Of a DNA stretch of 64,000 bases, positions 42,025 to 50,869 are shown piece by piece. The stretch covers positions 1 through 64,000 of the forward strand of contig JAKLJW010000018.1 of NCBI GenBank assembly GCA_023150935.1. The letters are read 5' to 3'. The notes under the pieces are model-generated. The model was not told the DNA's origin, made no database searches, and saw only the letters and a program-made list of their open reading frames with translations. Made by a program: the position numbers and the translations under genes. Origin of the DNA: Candidatus Binatia bacterium. Its GTDB lineage: Bacteria > Desulfobacterota > Binatia > HRBIN30. How positions within the stretch are numbered: position 1 is the first letter of the stretch; every line of letters starts with the position of its first letter.

Positions 42025-42765
42025 CTACGAGGGGCGGTGGCCGCCGATCGGCGCTTCCTCTTTCAGGGGTTCGCCCTTCTGGTTCTTCTCCCGCAGCAAA
42101 TCGATAAGCCTCTGCGGGCCGCCCTGCGCGATGATGTCCTGGAACTGCGAGCGGAAATTCGACACCAGGCTGACTCCCTCGACGATGATGTCGATGATCC
42201 GCCACTGGCCTTCCCGTTGTCGCAGGCGATAGTCGACGACGATGTCCTGGGAACCGCCGCCGCGGACGATTCGGCTGAGGACCGTGTAGTCGCCGCGCGC
42301 CTCCTCGCGTCCACCGACGATCTGCACCCGTTCGTTCTTGTAGCTATCGATGTTGCGCCCGTAGGTAACCGACAGGTGCTTGCGGAACTCCTGCATGAAC
42401 TCCTCTTGTTGCGCCGCGGAGAGTCGCTTCCAGTTCTGCGCCAGCACCAGGCGCGACAGGGTTTCGAAATCGACCTGTTGGTAGACGATGTCTTCGATCT
42501 GTTTGCGCTTCTCTTCCGACGACAGGCCGTTGTTGCTGAGGATGGACACCACCCTCGTGCTGGTCTCGTCGACCACTTCCTGGGGGCTGAGGGCGGCGGA
42601 GCTGCGTGCCGGCAGCCCGCCGTTGACGAGGGCCAGCAGGAACGCGGCGCCGAGCGCGACTCGGCAATACAGTCGTCCGCCCCCGCCGTTCGCCGCCCGC
42701 GGAGCGCTTCGCGCCGGCGCTCGCAGCGCCCTATCAGTCCTCGATCTGATAGAGGTCTTCTTCAT
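42025..42765 (-). CDS. mlaC: MlaC, periplasmic phospholipid-binding protein
   Basis: 246 residues with a long basic leader before the signal helix (VALGAAFLLALVNGG). The blocks VDFETLSRLVLAQNW, EFMQEFRKHLSVTYG and RLRQREGQWRIIDIIVEGVSLVSNFRSQF identify MlaC/Ttg2D. It shuttles phospholipid between MlaA at the outer membrane and MlaFEDB at the inner membrane. Its start lies 32 bp inside the mlaA end. Confidence 0.92.
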   Translation of the reverse strand: MKKTSIRSRTDRALRAPARSAPRAANGGGGRLYCRVALGAAFLLALVNGGLPARSSAALSPQEVVDETSTRVVSILSNNGLSSEEKRKQIEDIVYQQVDFETLSRLVLAQNWKRLSAAQQEEFMQEFRKHLSVTYGRNIDSYKNERVQIVGGREEARGDYTVLSRIVRGGGSQDIVVDYRLRQREGQWRIIDIIVEGVSLVSNFRSQFQDIIAQGGPQRLIDLLREKNQKGEPLKEEAPIGGHRPS

Positions 42766-43486
42766 AATCGGTTTCCTTCCGCGCAGGTTCCGTGGAATCG
42801 TCGATCAGCGCCCGCCGCCGCTGGAAGTATGCGTTGCGGACGAACGTGTAGTAGTCGAGCGAGGCGGCCCGGGCGTTTTCGATCTCTTCGAGGAACTGCG
42901 CCCGGGCGTTGACGAAGTTCACCGCCGTCGCCGTAGTGGCGTAAAACCAGAAGTCGCCGATGAAGAACGGGTACACGCTCATCAGGTAATCGCCGACGAG
43001 GCCGGCCATGTCGCGCGGATTCGACGGCCCAAGCACCGGGAGGACAACGTACGCGCCGGGCGCGAGGCCCCAGTAGCCGAGGGTTTGCCCGAAGTCCTCG
43101 CGCTGTCGCTCGAGCCCCCATCCGGTGGCCGGGTCGAAGAAGCCCACCACGCCGACTGTCGTATTCACCACGAACCGGCCCGCGCTCTTCGCGAACGCGA
43201 CGGGCTTGAGCTGGAGAACGCAGTTGCCCGCCTCGATCGGGAAGAGGACGTTGGCAAAGAAGTTCGAGATCGACCGCTCCGCCAGATCCGGCAGCGCCCA
43301 GTGCCACACCCTCGCCGCCGGTTCCATGGCGTAGACGTCCAGGGTGTCGTTGAACCAGAACACCTTTCGGTTCAACGATTCGAGCGGGTCGTAGTCGGGT
43401 CGCGTTCGGCTTGCCGCGCACCCGTTCAGTGTCACCAACGCAAGTCCGAGGGTCAACCACCACCAGGCCCCGCCCCCCCTCGTCAT
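42734..43486 (-). CDS. mlaA: MlaA/VacJ outer-membrane lipoprotein
   Basis: 250 residues. The lipobox is LNGC at about residues 20-23. DYDPLESLNRKVFWFNDTLD, the SNFFANVLFPIEAGN helix and GPSNPRDMAGLVGDY are the VacJ signature blocks. MlaA forms a channel that removes phospholipid from the outer leaflet. ATGA overlap with mlaD. Confidence 0.95.
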   Translation of the reverse strand: MTRGGGAWWWLTLGLALVTLNGCAASRTRPDYDPLESLNRKVFWFNDTLDVYAMEPAARVWHWALPDLAERSISNFFANVLFPIEAGNCVLQLKPVAFAKSAGRFVVNTTVGVVGFFDPATGWGLERQREDFGQTLGYWGLAPGAYVVLPVLGPSNPRDMAGLVGDYLMSVYPFFIGDFWFYATTATAVNFVNARAQFLEEIENARAASLDYYTFVRNAYFQRRRALIDDSTEPARKETDYEEDLYQIED

Positions 43487-43962
43487 TCTTTCTTTTCCTT
43501 CCCATCGTTCCCGCCGACGTTGACGTTGTGGACGAGCTTGCCGATCAGGCGTTCGAGGAGCACGGCCGACTCGGTGAAGCCGATCTCCTCGCCGGAGCGC
43601 AGAGTCTGATCGTCGCCGCCGACCTGCAGCGAGACGAAGCGATCGCCGAGGATACCCGCGGTCATGATGGATGCCGTGGTATCGACCGGCAGTTGCAGGC
43701 TCGCGTCCAGGTTGAGTTCGACGCGCGCCCGCGAGTTCTTGTCCAAGGTGATCGACGACACCTGGCCAACCTTCACCCCGGCGATTTCGACCGGAGCCCG
43801 CGGCTTCAGGCCGCCGGTCTGATCGAAGGATGCGAACAGGATGAGGCCACCGTTCGAATTACGCCCGAAGCCGGCGACACTGAAGGACAGGTAAGCTATG
43901 GCGCCGAGACCGGCCAGCACGAAAAGCCCGACCAGCAGGTCGCGCGTCGAGGATCGGCTCAT
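43483..43962 (-). CDS. mlaD: MlaD, MCE-domain protein
   Basis: 159 residues: one N-terminal membrane helix (LLVGLFVLAGLGAIAYLSF), then one MCE domain with GLKPRAPVEIAGVKVGQV and TAGILGDRFVSLQVGGD. MlaD hexamers form the periplasmic ring of the Mla transporter. Four bp separate it from mlaE, and it overlaps mlaA by ATGA. Confidence 0.95.
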   Translation of the reverse strand: MSRSSTRDLLVGLFVLAGLGAIAYLSFSVAGFGRNSNGGLILFASFDQTGGLKPRAPVEIAGVKVGQVSSITLDKNSRARVELNLDASLQLPVDTTASIMTAGILGDRFVSLQVGGDDQTLRSGEEIGFTESAVLLERLIGKLVHNVNVGGNDGKEKKE

Positions 43963-43966
43963 GCGG

Positions 43967-44743
43967 TTACACTCCCCACAGCGCAGTAATGAAGTAATCG
44001 AAGATCAGTATGCTCACGGAACCCACCACCACCGTCGAAGTCGTCGCCGCACTTACCCCCGCCGACGTCGGCGCGGTGGTGTAGCCGCGATACGTTGCAA
44101 TCAGCCCGACGAGAACGCCGAACACGCAGGCCTTCAACAGACTCCCGGCGACGTCGTCGTCGAAAACGACGGCGTTCTCCAGGCCACTCATGTAAGCGCC
44201 GCTGTCGACTCCCATCAGTCCGACTCCCACCAGGTAGCCGCCGAAGAGGCCGGCGACGATGAACAAGGCCGAGAGCAAAGGCATGACCGCCACCATCGCC
44301 AGCGCCTTCGGTGTGACCACCATGTGCACCGGGTCGACCGACATCATCCGCAAGCCGTCGAGTTGCTCGGTGGCCACCATGGTGCCGATCTCTGCCGTCG
44401 TCGCCGAACCTGCACGCCCGGTCGTGAGCAGGGCCGTCAGTACGGGCCCCAGCTCTCGGATGAGACTGAGGCCCACGACCGCACCGAGCGATTCGGTGGC
44501 GCCGAAGCGAACCAGCGTGTTGTAGCCTTGCAGTCCGAGCACCATGCCGACGGCGACGCCGCTCACGCAGATGATGACCAGCGACAACACGCCCAGCTTG
44601 AAGATCTCGTCGACAAACGGCCGCAGCCGGATCGGCGGCGTGATCACCGACCGCACGATGTGCGCCGCGAAAACCGCCATCCGCCCGAGGTCGTCGACGA
44701 ATCGCAGCGTGGCCCAGCCGAGATCGTGAACGAACGTCGTCAT
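43967..44743 (-). CDS. mlaE: MlaE permease
   Basis: 258 residues with five hydrophobic helices; SLIRELGPVLTALLTTGRAGSATTAEIGTM is the conserved MlaE helix and PKALAMVAVMPLLSAL follows. Inner-membrane part of the phospholipid transporter. Overlaps mlaF by ATGA at 44740-44743. Confidence 0.95.
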   Translation of the reverse strand: MTTFVHDLGWATLRFVDDLGRMAVFAAHIVRSVITPPIRLRPFVDEIFKLGVLSLVIICVSGVAVGMVLGLQGYNTLVRFGATESLGAVVGLSLIRELGPVLTALLTTGRAGSATTAEIGTMVATEQLDGLRMMSVDPVHMVVTPKALAMVAVMPLLSALFIVAGLFGGYLVGVGLMGVDSGAYMSGLENAVVFDDDVAGSLLKACVFGVLVGLIATYRGYTTAPTSAGVSAATTSTVVVGSVSILIFDYFITALWGV

Positions 44744-45561
44744 GCCCCGGCTCCCGGCGCGATCTCCACGGGAAGCTCCACCGCGGCGAGATACTCGTCG
44801 ATGTCCTCCCTGAGGAAGCTGACGATGCGCGGGTCGGCACTGTCTTGCAGTTCTCCGGGGGTGCCCTGAAACGAGCCGTCGGGAAGCAGCGCAAGGACGT
44901 GCGCGGCCATGCGCATCGTCGAGGCAACGTGATGCGAGACGACCACCATGGTCATCCGGTACCGGTCGTTGATGCTGGCGAGTAAAGCCTCGATTCGCCG
45001 CGCCGAAATCGGGTCGAGGCCCGAGAACGGTTCGTCGCAGAGAAGAACGATCGGTTTGCGGATGATGGCGCGGGCGAGCGCCACGCGCTTGGTCATGCCC
45101 CCGGAAAGCTGCCCCGGCAGCAGCCGGTCGACGTCACTCAGGCCGACCGCATCGAGACAATCGTGCACCACGCCGGCGATTTCCGGCTCTCCCAGATGCA
45201 TGTGCTCCCGCAGCGGAAACGCCAGGTTGTCGAACACGCTGAGCGAGTCGAGCAGCGCCCCGCCCTGGAACATCATCCCGAGCTTCTGTCGCACCCTGAA
45301 CAACTGCCGTTCCGAAAGCCGCGTGATGTCCTCGCCGTCCACCAGTATCTGCCCGCTCTGCGGGCGGACCAGTCCGCCGATGAGCCGCAGCACCGTGCTC
45401 TTGCCCGAGCCGCTGCCGCCGAGAATGACGGTGATCTTGCCGCGCGGGAACGCGCAACTGAGCGACTTGAACACGGTGCGGTTGCCGAACGCCATGCGGA
45501 CCCGGTCGAACACGATGTGCGCATCGTCGGTAGGCGGTGGGCTGGGGCGCGCGGCAGTCAT
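44740..45561 (-). CDS. mlaF: MlaF ABC ATPase
   Basis: 273 residues. Walker A GGSGSGKSTVLRL, signature LSGGMTKRVALARAI and Walker B VLLCDEPFSGLDP are intact. First gene of the operon mlaFEDAC; MlaB (STAS) is not seen. The 282 bp upstream (45562-45843) contain only short frames without a clear start. Confidence 0.95.
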   Translation of the reverse strand: MTAARPSPPPTDDAHIVFDRVRMAFGNRTVFKSLSCAFPRGKITVILGGSGSGKSTVLRLIGGLVRPQSGQILVDGEDITRLSERQLFRVRQKLGMMFQGGALLDSLSVFDNLAFPLREHMHLGEPEIAGVVHDCLDAVGLSDVDRLLPGQLSGGMTKRVALARAIIRKPIVLLCDEPFSGLDPISARRIEALLASINDRYRMTMVVVSHHVASTMRMAAHVLALLPDGSFQGTPGELQDSADPRIVSFLREDIDEYLAAVELPVEIAPGAGA

Positions 45562-45843
45562 AGGACCGGTAAAGCAACGCGGACGAGAAATCCTCTCAAT
45601 CTAGCCAGATGGCGGCCGCGAAGTCGACCGTGCCGGCGCAGGGTCCGCGCGGCTCTGAATCGAGCACCTCCTGCCAGTCCGCAAGCGCCACGGTCTCCCG
45701 TCCAATCGGCCCGGGCAACGGCAGCTCCTGAAAATCGCCGATCGGTCCTTCCAGAACCGCGCGCACGCCGGACCGGACATCTCGCGGACCGAGACGAGTC
45801 CAACGTCGATTCGTCCCTGCATGAGAGATCGGTCAGGCCCTGC

Positions 45844-48177
45844 CTACGGCACCGATTCCACGCGGACGGCTCGCAGCGCGAGCGGCCGGGTGGCGCCGGG
45901 AGGCCGCGAAGTATCCTCCAGCAGAATCGCCAGCAGGGGACCCGGCGCCAGGGGATGTGCGCTTGCGACCGCGATCGAGAGGGTTCCCGCGGCGCCGATA
46001 TGCGCCGCTGCGAGAACGTCAGGGTTGCGGCTCAGCCGCCGCACGCCGCGTACGGCCTGCAGCGCCGGGTCGTAGGCAAGATCGATGTCGACCGCGTGCA
46101 CGGCGCCCGCGCCGACCAGGGCGACCGGCACGAGCGCTCCGCCACGGCCTCGAGGAAGCGGACGGCCGAGGCGGATATGCCCGTTGCTGCCGGGCGTACT
46201 GACGCCGGCACCGGCGGGCAACCAGTTGCCGGTGCAGTCGCCCGCAGGCAGGCCGAGGAAGTCTTGATCGCTGGCGACTGCCGCGAGCGGAGAGAAGGTA
46301 ATCCGTCCGGGCTGGCAGGCGCCTCCGCCGACGACGGGATTGACGGCGGTCTGATTGGCCGCGGGGGCAGGGTTCGGCAGGAAGAACCAGTCCGAATCGC
46401 AAGCGACGGCGACCGGAAAGCGGGCGATGAGACCGACGCTATGTTGCAGGATCAGGGCGGCGTCGAGGGCGCTCAGGCCGCTCGCGGCACTCACGTCGCA
46501 CGCGAGTTGCTGCTCCGCGGTCAACGTGCGCAGCCCGACCACGGCTTGCAACACGTAGGCGGCGTCGAGCGCCGAGACCGCGCCGTTGAGGCGACCGAGC
46601 TGCCGCGGCGTGACGCTCAGTGTGCCGGCGGGAACCGCGGCGAAACTGTACGCGCCGCCGGCGCCGGTGGTTGTGCTGCCGGTCGTATCTCCCGTCAGGG
46701 CGACGGTGACTCCGTCGAGGCCGGCTCCCGACGGCTCGTGGCGAACCTGTCCGGCGACCGCGACCGTAACCGCCGTGGGCGACGGGCTCGGGGTTCGCGT
46801 CGGCGAACTGGTGCGCGTGGCCGAGGGAAGCGGCGTCGACGTCGCCGTCAGCGACGGCGTGAGGGAGGGAGTGGATGCCGCCGCGCGTTCGTAAGCGCCG
46901 ATGTCGTAGCCGTTACCCTGGGGCCGTGGCTGACCGTCGAGGTCGGTGGGCAGGTCGGCCACCACGGTCCCGGCATCGATAGCGGGGCTACCGGCCTTCA
47001 GGCGGTAGTTCGCCATAATCGTATCGGTGAAAACCGCGCCGGCGGCGGCGACAATCGAGTGAGTGTCGAACCCGAGCGCGCGCCACTCGGTCAGGGAGAG
47101 GAAATCCACGTCGTCGGAGAAGACGGTGGTCACGATGTTGTAGTCGGAAACCAGCCCGGCGAAGCTCGATGCCTCGACTTCGAGGCTACCGCGCGAACCG
47201 AGATGGAGGAGGATGTTGTTCAAGACGGCGTTATTGACGCTGCCGTTGCGCAGCACGATGGCGAAGCGGCCGTTCGAGGCCTGGACGATAGTGTTGCCGA
47301 CGATCCGATTGTCGCGGGTGCCGTAGAGGTTGCTGCCTTCCCCGTCGTCCCAGCCCGCGATGCCGCTGGCGTGGTTGTCGTAGAGCAGGTTGTTGCGAAT
47401 CGCAGAAGAGCGCACGGAAGCGAGATTGATGGCCGCACCGCCGCCGGCGCCGTTGCCGTGGATGACGTTGGCCTCGATGGTGGCGTCTTCGATGATGCCG
47501 TCGCCTTGCGGATCGTTGGGGTCGTCTCCCAGTAGCAGGGGATCGGCGTTGAGCTGAATGCCGGAGGCGCGGTTGTCGTGGACGCGGTTGCGGCGCACGG
47601 CCGGGCGGTCGCCGCTGTTCGAGACGTAGATACCGTGCTCGACGGCCGAGAAGGACGTTTCGTTGTCTTCGATGACGAGGTCGCGGGCGAAGCCGGTGAA
47701 GATGCCCCAGCGCGAGTTGTGGTGGCAGTGGCAGTTGCGGATCTCGACGCCGGTGGAATTGGCGTCGGGTTCGCCCTGCACGGCGATTCCGGCGCGGGTA
47801 GCGTTGGTGCATTCGAAGCCGTCGAGGACGACGTAGTCGACGTTGCGCACCCAGATGTTGTCGCCGTTGCTGTTGGCTGCACCGGGCGCGTTGACGACGA
47901 CCCCCGGTTGCGCCGTAAAGCGCACGGGAGCCAGGGCCGTGCCGGTGTTGCGGGTGCGGAAACCGACGTACGTGCCCGGGACGACGATTACGGTGTCGCC
48001 GGCGGCGGCCACGTCACCGGCCTTCTGCAGCGTAAGCCAGGGCAGAGCCTGGGTGCCGGGGTTGGTGTCGAGCCCGGTCGGTGCGACGTAGTAAGTGGCG
48101 GCGCGGACGGCTGCGGATGGAAGGCAGACGGACAGGAAAAGGCTGAGGCAGAGACTGCTGATGCAGCGATGGTTCAT
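45844..48177 (-). CDS. Secreted beta-helix protein with dockerin-like and cohesin-like C-terminus
   Basis: 777 residues. Signal peptide, then YYVAPTGLDTNPGTQALPWLTLQKAGD and beta-helix coils up to SPAIDAGTVV and DIGAYERA. A long Ser/Thr/Pro linker (SLTPSLTATST...) leads to a regulatory-like repeat, then SALDAAYVLQ and SALDAALILQ dockerin-like helices, and a final domain (GGALVPVALVGAGAVHAVDIDLAYDPAL) that resembles a cohesin-type beta-sandwich. It is a paralogue of 26080-28044 with the extra final domain. Having both dockerin-like and cohesin-like modules raises the possibility of self-assembly. Confidence 0.82.
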   Translation of the reverse strand: MNHRCISSLCLSLFLSVCLPSAAVRAATYYVAPTGLDTNPGTQALPWLTLQKAGDVAAAGDTVIVVPGTYVGFRTRNTGTALAPVRFTAQPGVVVNAPGAANSNGDNIWVRNVDYVVLDGFECTNATRAGIAVQGEPDANSTGVEIRNCHCHHNSRWGIFTGFARDLVIEDNETSFSAVEHGIYVSNSGDRPAVRRNRVHDNRASGIQLNADPLLLGDDPNDPQGDGIIEDATIEANVIHGNGAGGGAAINLASVRSSAIRNNLLYDNHASGIAGWDDGEGSNLYGTRDNRIVGNTIVQASNGRFAIVLRNGSVNNAVLNNILLHLGSRGSLEVEASSFAGLVSDYNIVTTVFSDDVDFLSLTEWRALGFDTHSIVAAAGAVFTDTIMANYRLKAGSPAIDAGTVVADLPTDLDGQPRPQGNGYDIGAYERAAASTPSLTPSLTATSTPLPSATRTSSPTRTPSPSPTAVTVAVAGQVRHEPSGAGLDGVTVALTGDTTGSTTTGAGGAYSFAAVPAGTLSVTPRQLGRLNGAVSALDAAYVLQAVVGLRTLTAEQQLACDVSAASGLSALDAALILQHSVGLIARFPVAVACDSDWFFLPNPAPAANQTAVNPVVGGGACQPGRITFSPLAAVASDQDFLGLPAGDCTGNWLPAGAGVSTPGSNGHIRLGRPLPRGRGGALVPVALVGAGAVHAVDIDLAYDPALQAVRGVRRLSRNPDVLAAAHIGAAGTLSIAVASAHPLAPGPLLAILLEDTSRPPGATRPLALRAVRVESVP

Positions 48178-48212
48178 CGCAGGGGTTCAAATTGCAAGTC
48201 ACGTACCGCCAT

Positions 48213-49055
48213 TCACTTCGCCTCTGACCCTGCGGGAACGAAGCGTACGCGAAAGACCTTCGGCCAGAACTTGCCGGTGACGAGGAATGTATCGGAGTCG
48301 GGATCGTAAGCGATGCCGTTCAGGACATCGGCCTTGCGGCGCTCGGCGGCGCCGAGCAGATCGGGCAGGCGGATGCGCGCCGTGACCCGCCCACTTTGCC
48401 GGTCGATGCGGACGATGTCGTCGGTTTCCCAGACGTTGGCATAGACGTTGGTGCCGACGCATTCGAGTTCGTTGAGATTCTGCACCGGCCGGTTCTGCTC
48501 GGTGACGAGGATGACGCCGCTGGCGTCGAAATTACGCGGATCGCGGACGAACAGCTTGTGGCTGCCGTCGCTCATGACCAGGTTCCGGCCGTCGAAACAC
48601 AGACCCCAGCCTTCGGTCGGATACGCGAACCGTTCGCGCTCGGCGAACGTGTCGGCGTCGTAGACGAAGGCGACGTGGTTCTGCCAGGTTAACTGAAAGA
48701 GCCGTTGGTCGACGATGGCGATGCCCTCGGCAAAGTAAGGCTTCGGCACGTCGATGCGCCTGAGGACTCGCCCGGTGACCAGCTCGACCTCGCGCAGACT
48801 GGAACGTCCGACAAGTCCGGTACTCTCGTAGAGCTTGCCGTCGTGCAGGAGGAGTCCCTGCGTGAATGCGGCCGGATCGTGCGGATAGGTGGCGACGATT
48901 TCCGCCCGCATCCTCTCCGGGACGCCTGTGGAGTCGGCGGACCCGCCCGAACCCCACAGGAGCGCCGCACATGTTACGAGCCACCCGACCCGACGTACCC
49001 GGCTTCCGTACGCGGCCGTCGGAGCGACCGGGAACATTGCGTGAGCGCTGTCCAC
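48213..49055 (-). CDS. Glutaminyl-peptide cyclotransferase (plant/bacterial QC type)
   Basis: 280 residues, with ATG 49037 an alternative start that gives a better signal peptide. The five-bladed propeller shows the QC blocks PHDPAAFTQGLLLHDGKLYESTG, the TEGWGLCFDGRNLVMSDGSHKLFVRDP run and NELECVGTNVYANVWETDDI, and LNGIAYDPDSDTFLVTGKFWPKVFRV. It cyclises N-terminal glutamine of exported proteins to pyroglutamate. Divergent from the thioesterase gene. Confidence 0.88.
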   Translation of the reverse strand: MDSAHAMFPVAPTAAYGSRVRRVGWLVTCAALLWGSGGSADSTGVPERMRAEIVATYPHDPAAFTQGLLLHDGKLYESTGLVGRSSLREVELVTGRVLRRIDVPKPYFAEGIAIVDQRLFQLTWQNHVAFVYDADTFAERERFAYPTEGWGLCFDGRNLVMSDGSHKLFVRDPRNFDASGVILVTEQNRPVQNLNELECVGTNVYANVWETDDIVRIDRQSGRVTARIRLPDLLGAAERRKADVLNGIAYDPDSDTFLVTGKFWPKVFRVRFVPAGSEAK

Positions 49056-49162
49056 GAACGGCCCCTACACCTTCGTCCCGGCCCTCGCAACGTCGCCGGC
49101 TCGCGTCGCCGTCGGGCAAACCGCTTGCCTGGGCGCCACACCGGGGTTAGCTTCCGGCGCCT

Positions 49163-49582
49163 GTGACCGAGACCCGGTTTATCGAAGTGGCGCGCTATCG
49201 AGTCATCTGCGGCGACTGCGACCCGATGCGCATCATGTACAACGGAACATACCTGCGTCTGTTCGAGATCGGCTGGACGGAACTCCTGCGCGTCATGGGT
49301 ACGCCTCTGGCGGAGTTCGTTGCCCAGGGCCGTTATCTGGCGGTCGTCGACGTCCAGTGCCGCTATCTCAGGCCGGCACGTTACGATGACGTGGTCGTCA
49401 TTCGCGCTGCCATGCCCGGGGTCAGTGCGGCGCGTCTCGAGATCCAGTACGAGCTGGTTCGCGAAGACGGCGAAATGCTGGCCGGCGGCCGCACCGTACA
49501 CGCCATCGTCGACGACGACGGACGCCCACACCGGATACCCGAGGCCGTCCGCGCCGCGGCCCGGCGGTTCGCCGCGGACTGA
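49163..49582 (+). CDS. Hot-dog fold acyl-CoA thioesterase (YbgC/4HBT type)
   Basis: 139 residues. GDCDPMRIMYNGTYLRLFEIGW carries the 4HBT active-site region: Asp18/Asp20 and the Tyr-Asn that replaces the usual Tyr-His. The remaining strands (CRYLRPARYDDVVVIRA, LEIQYELVR, GRTVHAIVD) fit the fold. Substrate not deducible. GTG start 49163 is the first that keeps the family's N-terminal strand. Confidence 0.85.
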   Translation: MTETRFIEVARYRVICGDCDPMRIMYNGTYLRLFEIGWTELLRVMGTPLAEFVAQGRYLAVVDVQCRYLRPARYDDVVVIRAAMPGVSAARLEIQYELVREDGEMLAGGRTVHAIVDDDGRPHRIPEAVRAAARRFAAD

Positions 49583-49610
49583 GCGCCGTAGTGGGTGGGA
49601 GAAGGCCTTT

Positions 49611-49695
49611 TGGGGGCCGGGGGTTTGGGGGCGTGAGGGCGTGGGGGGGGGCGGTAATGGTGGCGAGTCAGGCCGTGGCTTCGGCCACGGTTGTC
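49611..49695 (+). repeat. G-rich tract plus TTCG hairpin, left copy
   Basis: A run of GGGGG blocks (49611-49651) is followed by the perfect hairpin CCGTGGC-TTCG-GCCACGG (49673-49690). An inverted, diverged copy is at 51573-51659. The spacer 49583-49896 has no gene; the part after the hairpin (49696-49870) shows nothing recognisable. Confidence 0.65.
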
Positions 49696-49875
49696 GAGTG
49701 CGTCGGCGGTGACGGCGAGGACGTTCGGCAGGGCCGTCGAGACCAGCTCGGGCAGTCCCGCGCCGTTGACCAGATAGAACCAGGGATTGAAGGTCGGCGC
49801 GCTGCTGCCGGCGGCTCAAGCGGAGCGTGTTCGGCTGTTTGCCCTGTTCAAGAACCTTGACGGGTCTCTCGGAAT

Positions 49876-49894
49876 TGTACAGAGTTCCTGTACA
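49876..49894. promoter_or_regulatory. Operator-like inverted repeat before yefM
   Basis: TGTACAG-AGTTC-CTGTACA is a perfect 7-bp inverted repeat ending two bases before ATG 49897. Phd/YefM antitoxins bind such dyads (often with a TGTACA core) to repress their own operon, so this is a probable YefM operator. Confidence 0.75.
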
Positions 49895-49896
49895 CC

Positions 49897-50187
49897 ATGG
49901 CGATTCAAGCGACATACACCCGGGCACGGGCGGAGCTGGCGAAGTTGTGCGATGCCGCGGCAAGAGACAACGAGGTGGTGATCATCACCCGTCGCGGGGC
50001 TGATGACGTCGCGCTCGTCTCTGCCGCGGAGTTCCGCAGCTTGCAGGAGACGGCGCATTTGTTGCGCTCACCCCGCAACGCCGAACGACTCCTGAAGGCT
50101 TTGGCGCGGGCCCGAGCCCGCGGGGGACGGCCGCGGTCGGTCGGCTCGCTACGGCACGAGGTCGGGCTTGACGAGAAAGGCGACTGA
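49897..50187 (+). CDS. yefM: YefM-like antitoxin (Phd family)
   Basis: 96 residues: YTRARAELAKLCDAAARDNEVVIITRRGADDVALVSAAEFRSL is the Phd/YefM DNA-binding core, RSPRNAERLLKAL the toxin-binding tail. An operator-like dyad lies directly upstream. It overlaps the toxin gene by 20 bp. Confidence 0.92.
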   Translation: MAIQATYTRARAELAKLCDAAARDNEVVIITRRGADDVALVSAAEFRSLQETAHLLRSPRNAERLLKALARARARGGRPRSVGSLRHEVGLDEKGD

Positions 50188-50443
50188 CCGTGATGCGGTC
50201 TTCCAGCCCGAGTTCCGCGAAGACTTACGGTACTGGGTTGAGAACGACCGTCGCGTTGCCCTTCGCGTTCTCGATCTGGTCGAGGCGGTCTTGCGAGACC
50301 CGTTTCGCGGTATCGGCAAACCAGAACCGCTTCGCCATTTGGCGCCCAACACCTGGTCGCGCCGAGTCACGCAGGAGCATCGTCTGGTCTACCTGGTGCG
50401 CGCCGACCGAATCGATTTCCTGCAAGCTCGTTATCACTACTGA
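50168..50443 (+). CDS. yoeB: YoeB-like mRNA interferase toxin
   Basis: 91 residues from TTG 50168. FREDLRYWVENDRRVALRVLDLVEAV, GKPEPLRH, WSRRVTQEHRLVYLV and the end ARYHY match YoeB; the Arg of SRRV, the Glu-His of QEHR and the C-terminal His-Tyr form its active site. It cleaves mRNA on the ribosome. Overlaps its antitoxin gene. Confidence 0.92.
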   Translation: MTRKATDRDAVFQPEFREDLRYWVENDRRVALRVLDLVEAVLRDPFRGIGKPEPLRHLAPNTWSRRVTQEHRLVYLVRADRIDFLQARYHY

Positions 50444-50577
50444 GCCGTGGCCGAAAAGGCCGCGCGGGCGGGCCGGCTCGAGCGCCGCTGTTTGTCGCCA
50501 CCGTCGTTGCGCCGTCGGCTCAGCGCCATGCCGTTTGGCGGCGCCTGACCCGGCAAGGCCGTCTCTGTCAGGATTGT

Positions 50578-50593
50578 CATTACTGCGGTAATG
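50578..50593. promoter_or_regulatory. Inverted repeat upstream of the AbrB-like antitoxin
   Basis: CATTAC-TGCG-GTAATG is a perfect 6-bp dyad 15 bp before ATG 50609. It is the probable binding site of the AbrB-type antitoxin. Confidence 0.55.
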
Positions 50594-50608
50594 TGCGATA
50601 CGGGGTGC

Positions 50609-50869
50609 ATGGTGCTCGCACAGTCGAAGGTGACCGCGCAGGGACAGATTTCGGTTCCCGCGGAGGTACGGCGGAAGCTGGGGCTCGGCCCCGGTTCCGT
50701 GTTGGAATGGGACGAGGACGGCGAAAGGATCGTGGTCCGCAGGGCAGGTCGATACAGCTCGGAGGAGATTCATCGGCAGTTGTTCGTCGAGGCTCCGAAA
50801 CCGCGCAGCCTGGCTGAACTCAAAGAAGGAATTCGGCGCCACATGCGGAAGAGGCATGCGCGCAGTTGA
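50609..50869 (+). CDS. AbrB/SpoVT-type antitoxin (VapB)
   Basis: 86 residues from ATG 50609: KVTAQGQISVPAEVRRKLGLGPGSVLEW is the swapped-hairpin DNA-binding fold. The C-terminus (RSLAELKEGIRRHMRKRHARS) should bind the PIN toxin. It overlaps the toxin gene by 14 bp. Confidence 0.92.
   Translation: MVLAQSKVTAQGQISVPAEVRRKLGLGPGSVLEWDEDGERIVVRRAGRYSSEEIHRQLFVEAPKPRSLAELKEGIRRHMRKRHARS

Noticed and set aside
45562-45843. Possible small gene upstream of mlaF
   Set aside because: A frame with a natural-looking C-terminal sequence exists but has no start codon and no family match.
45163-47535. 790-residue plus-strand frame
   Set aside because: Antisense of mlaF and the beta-helix gene; composition is that of a shadow.
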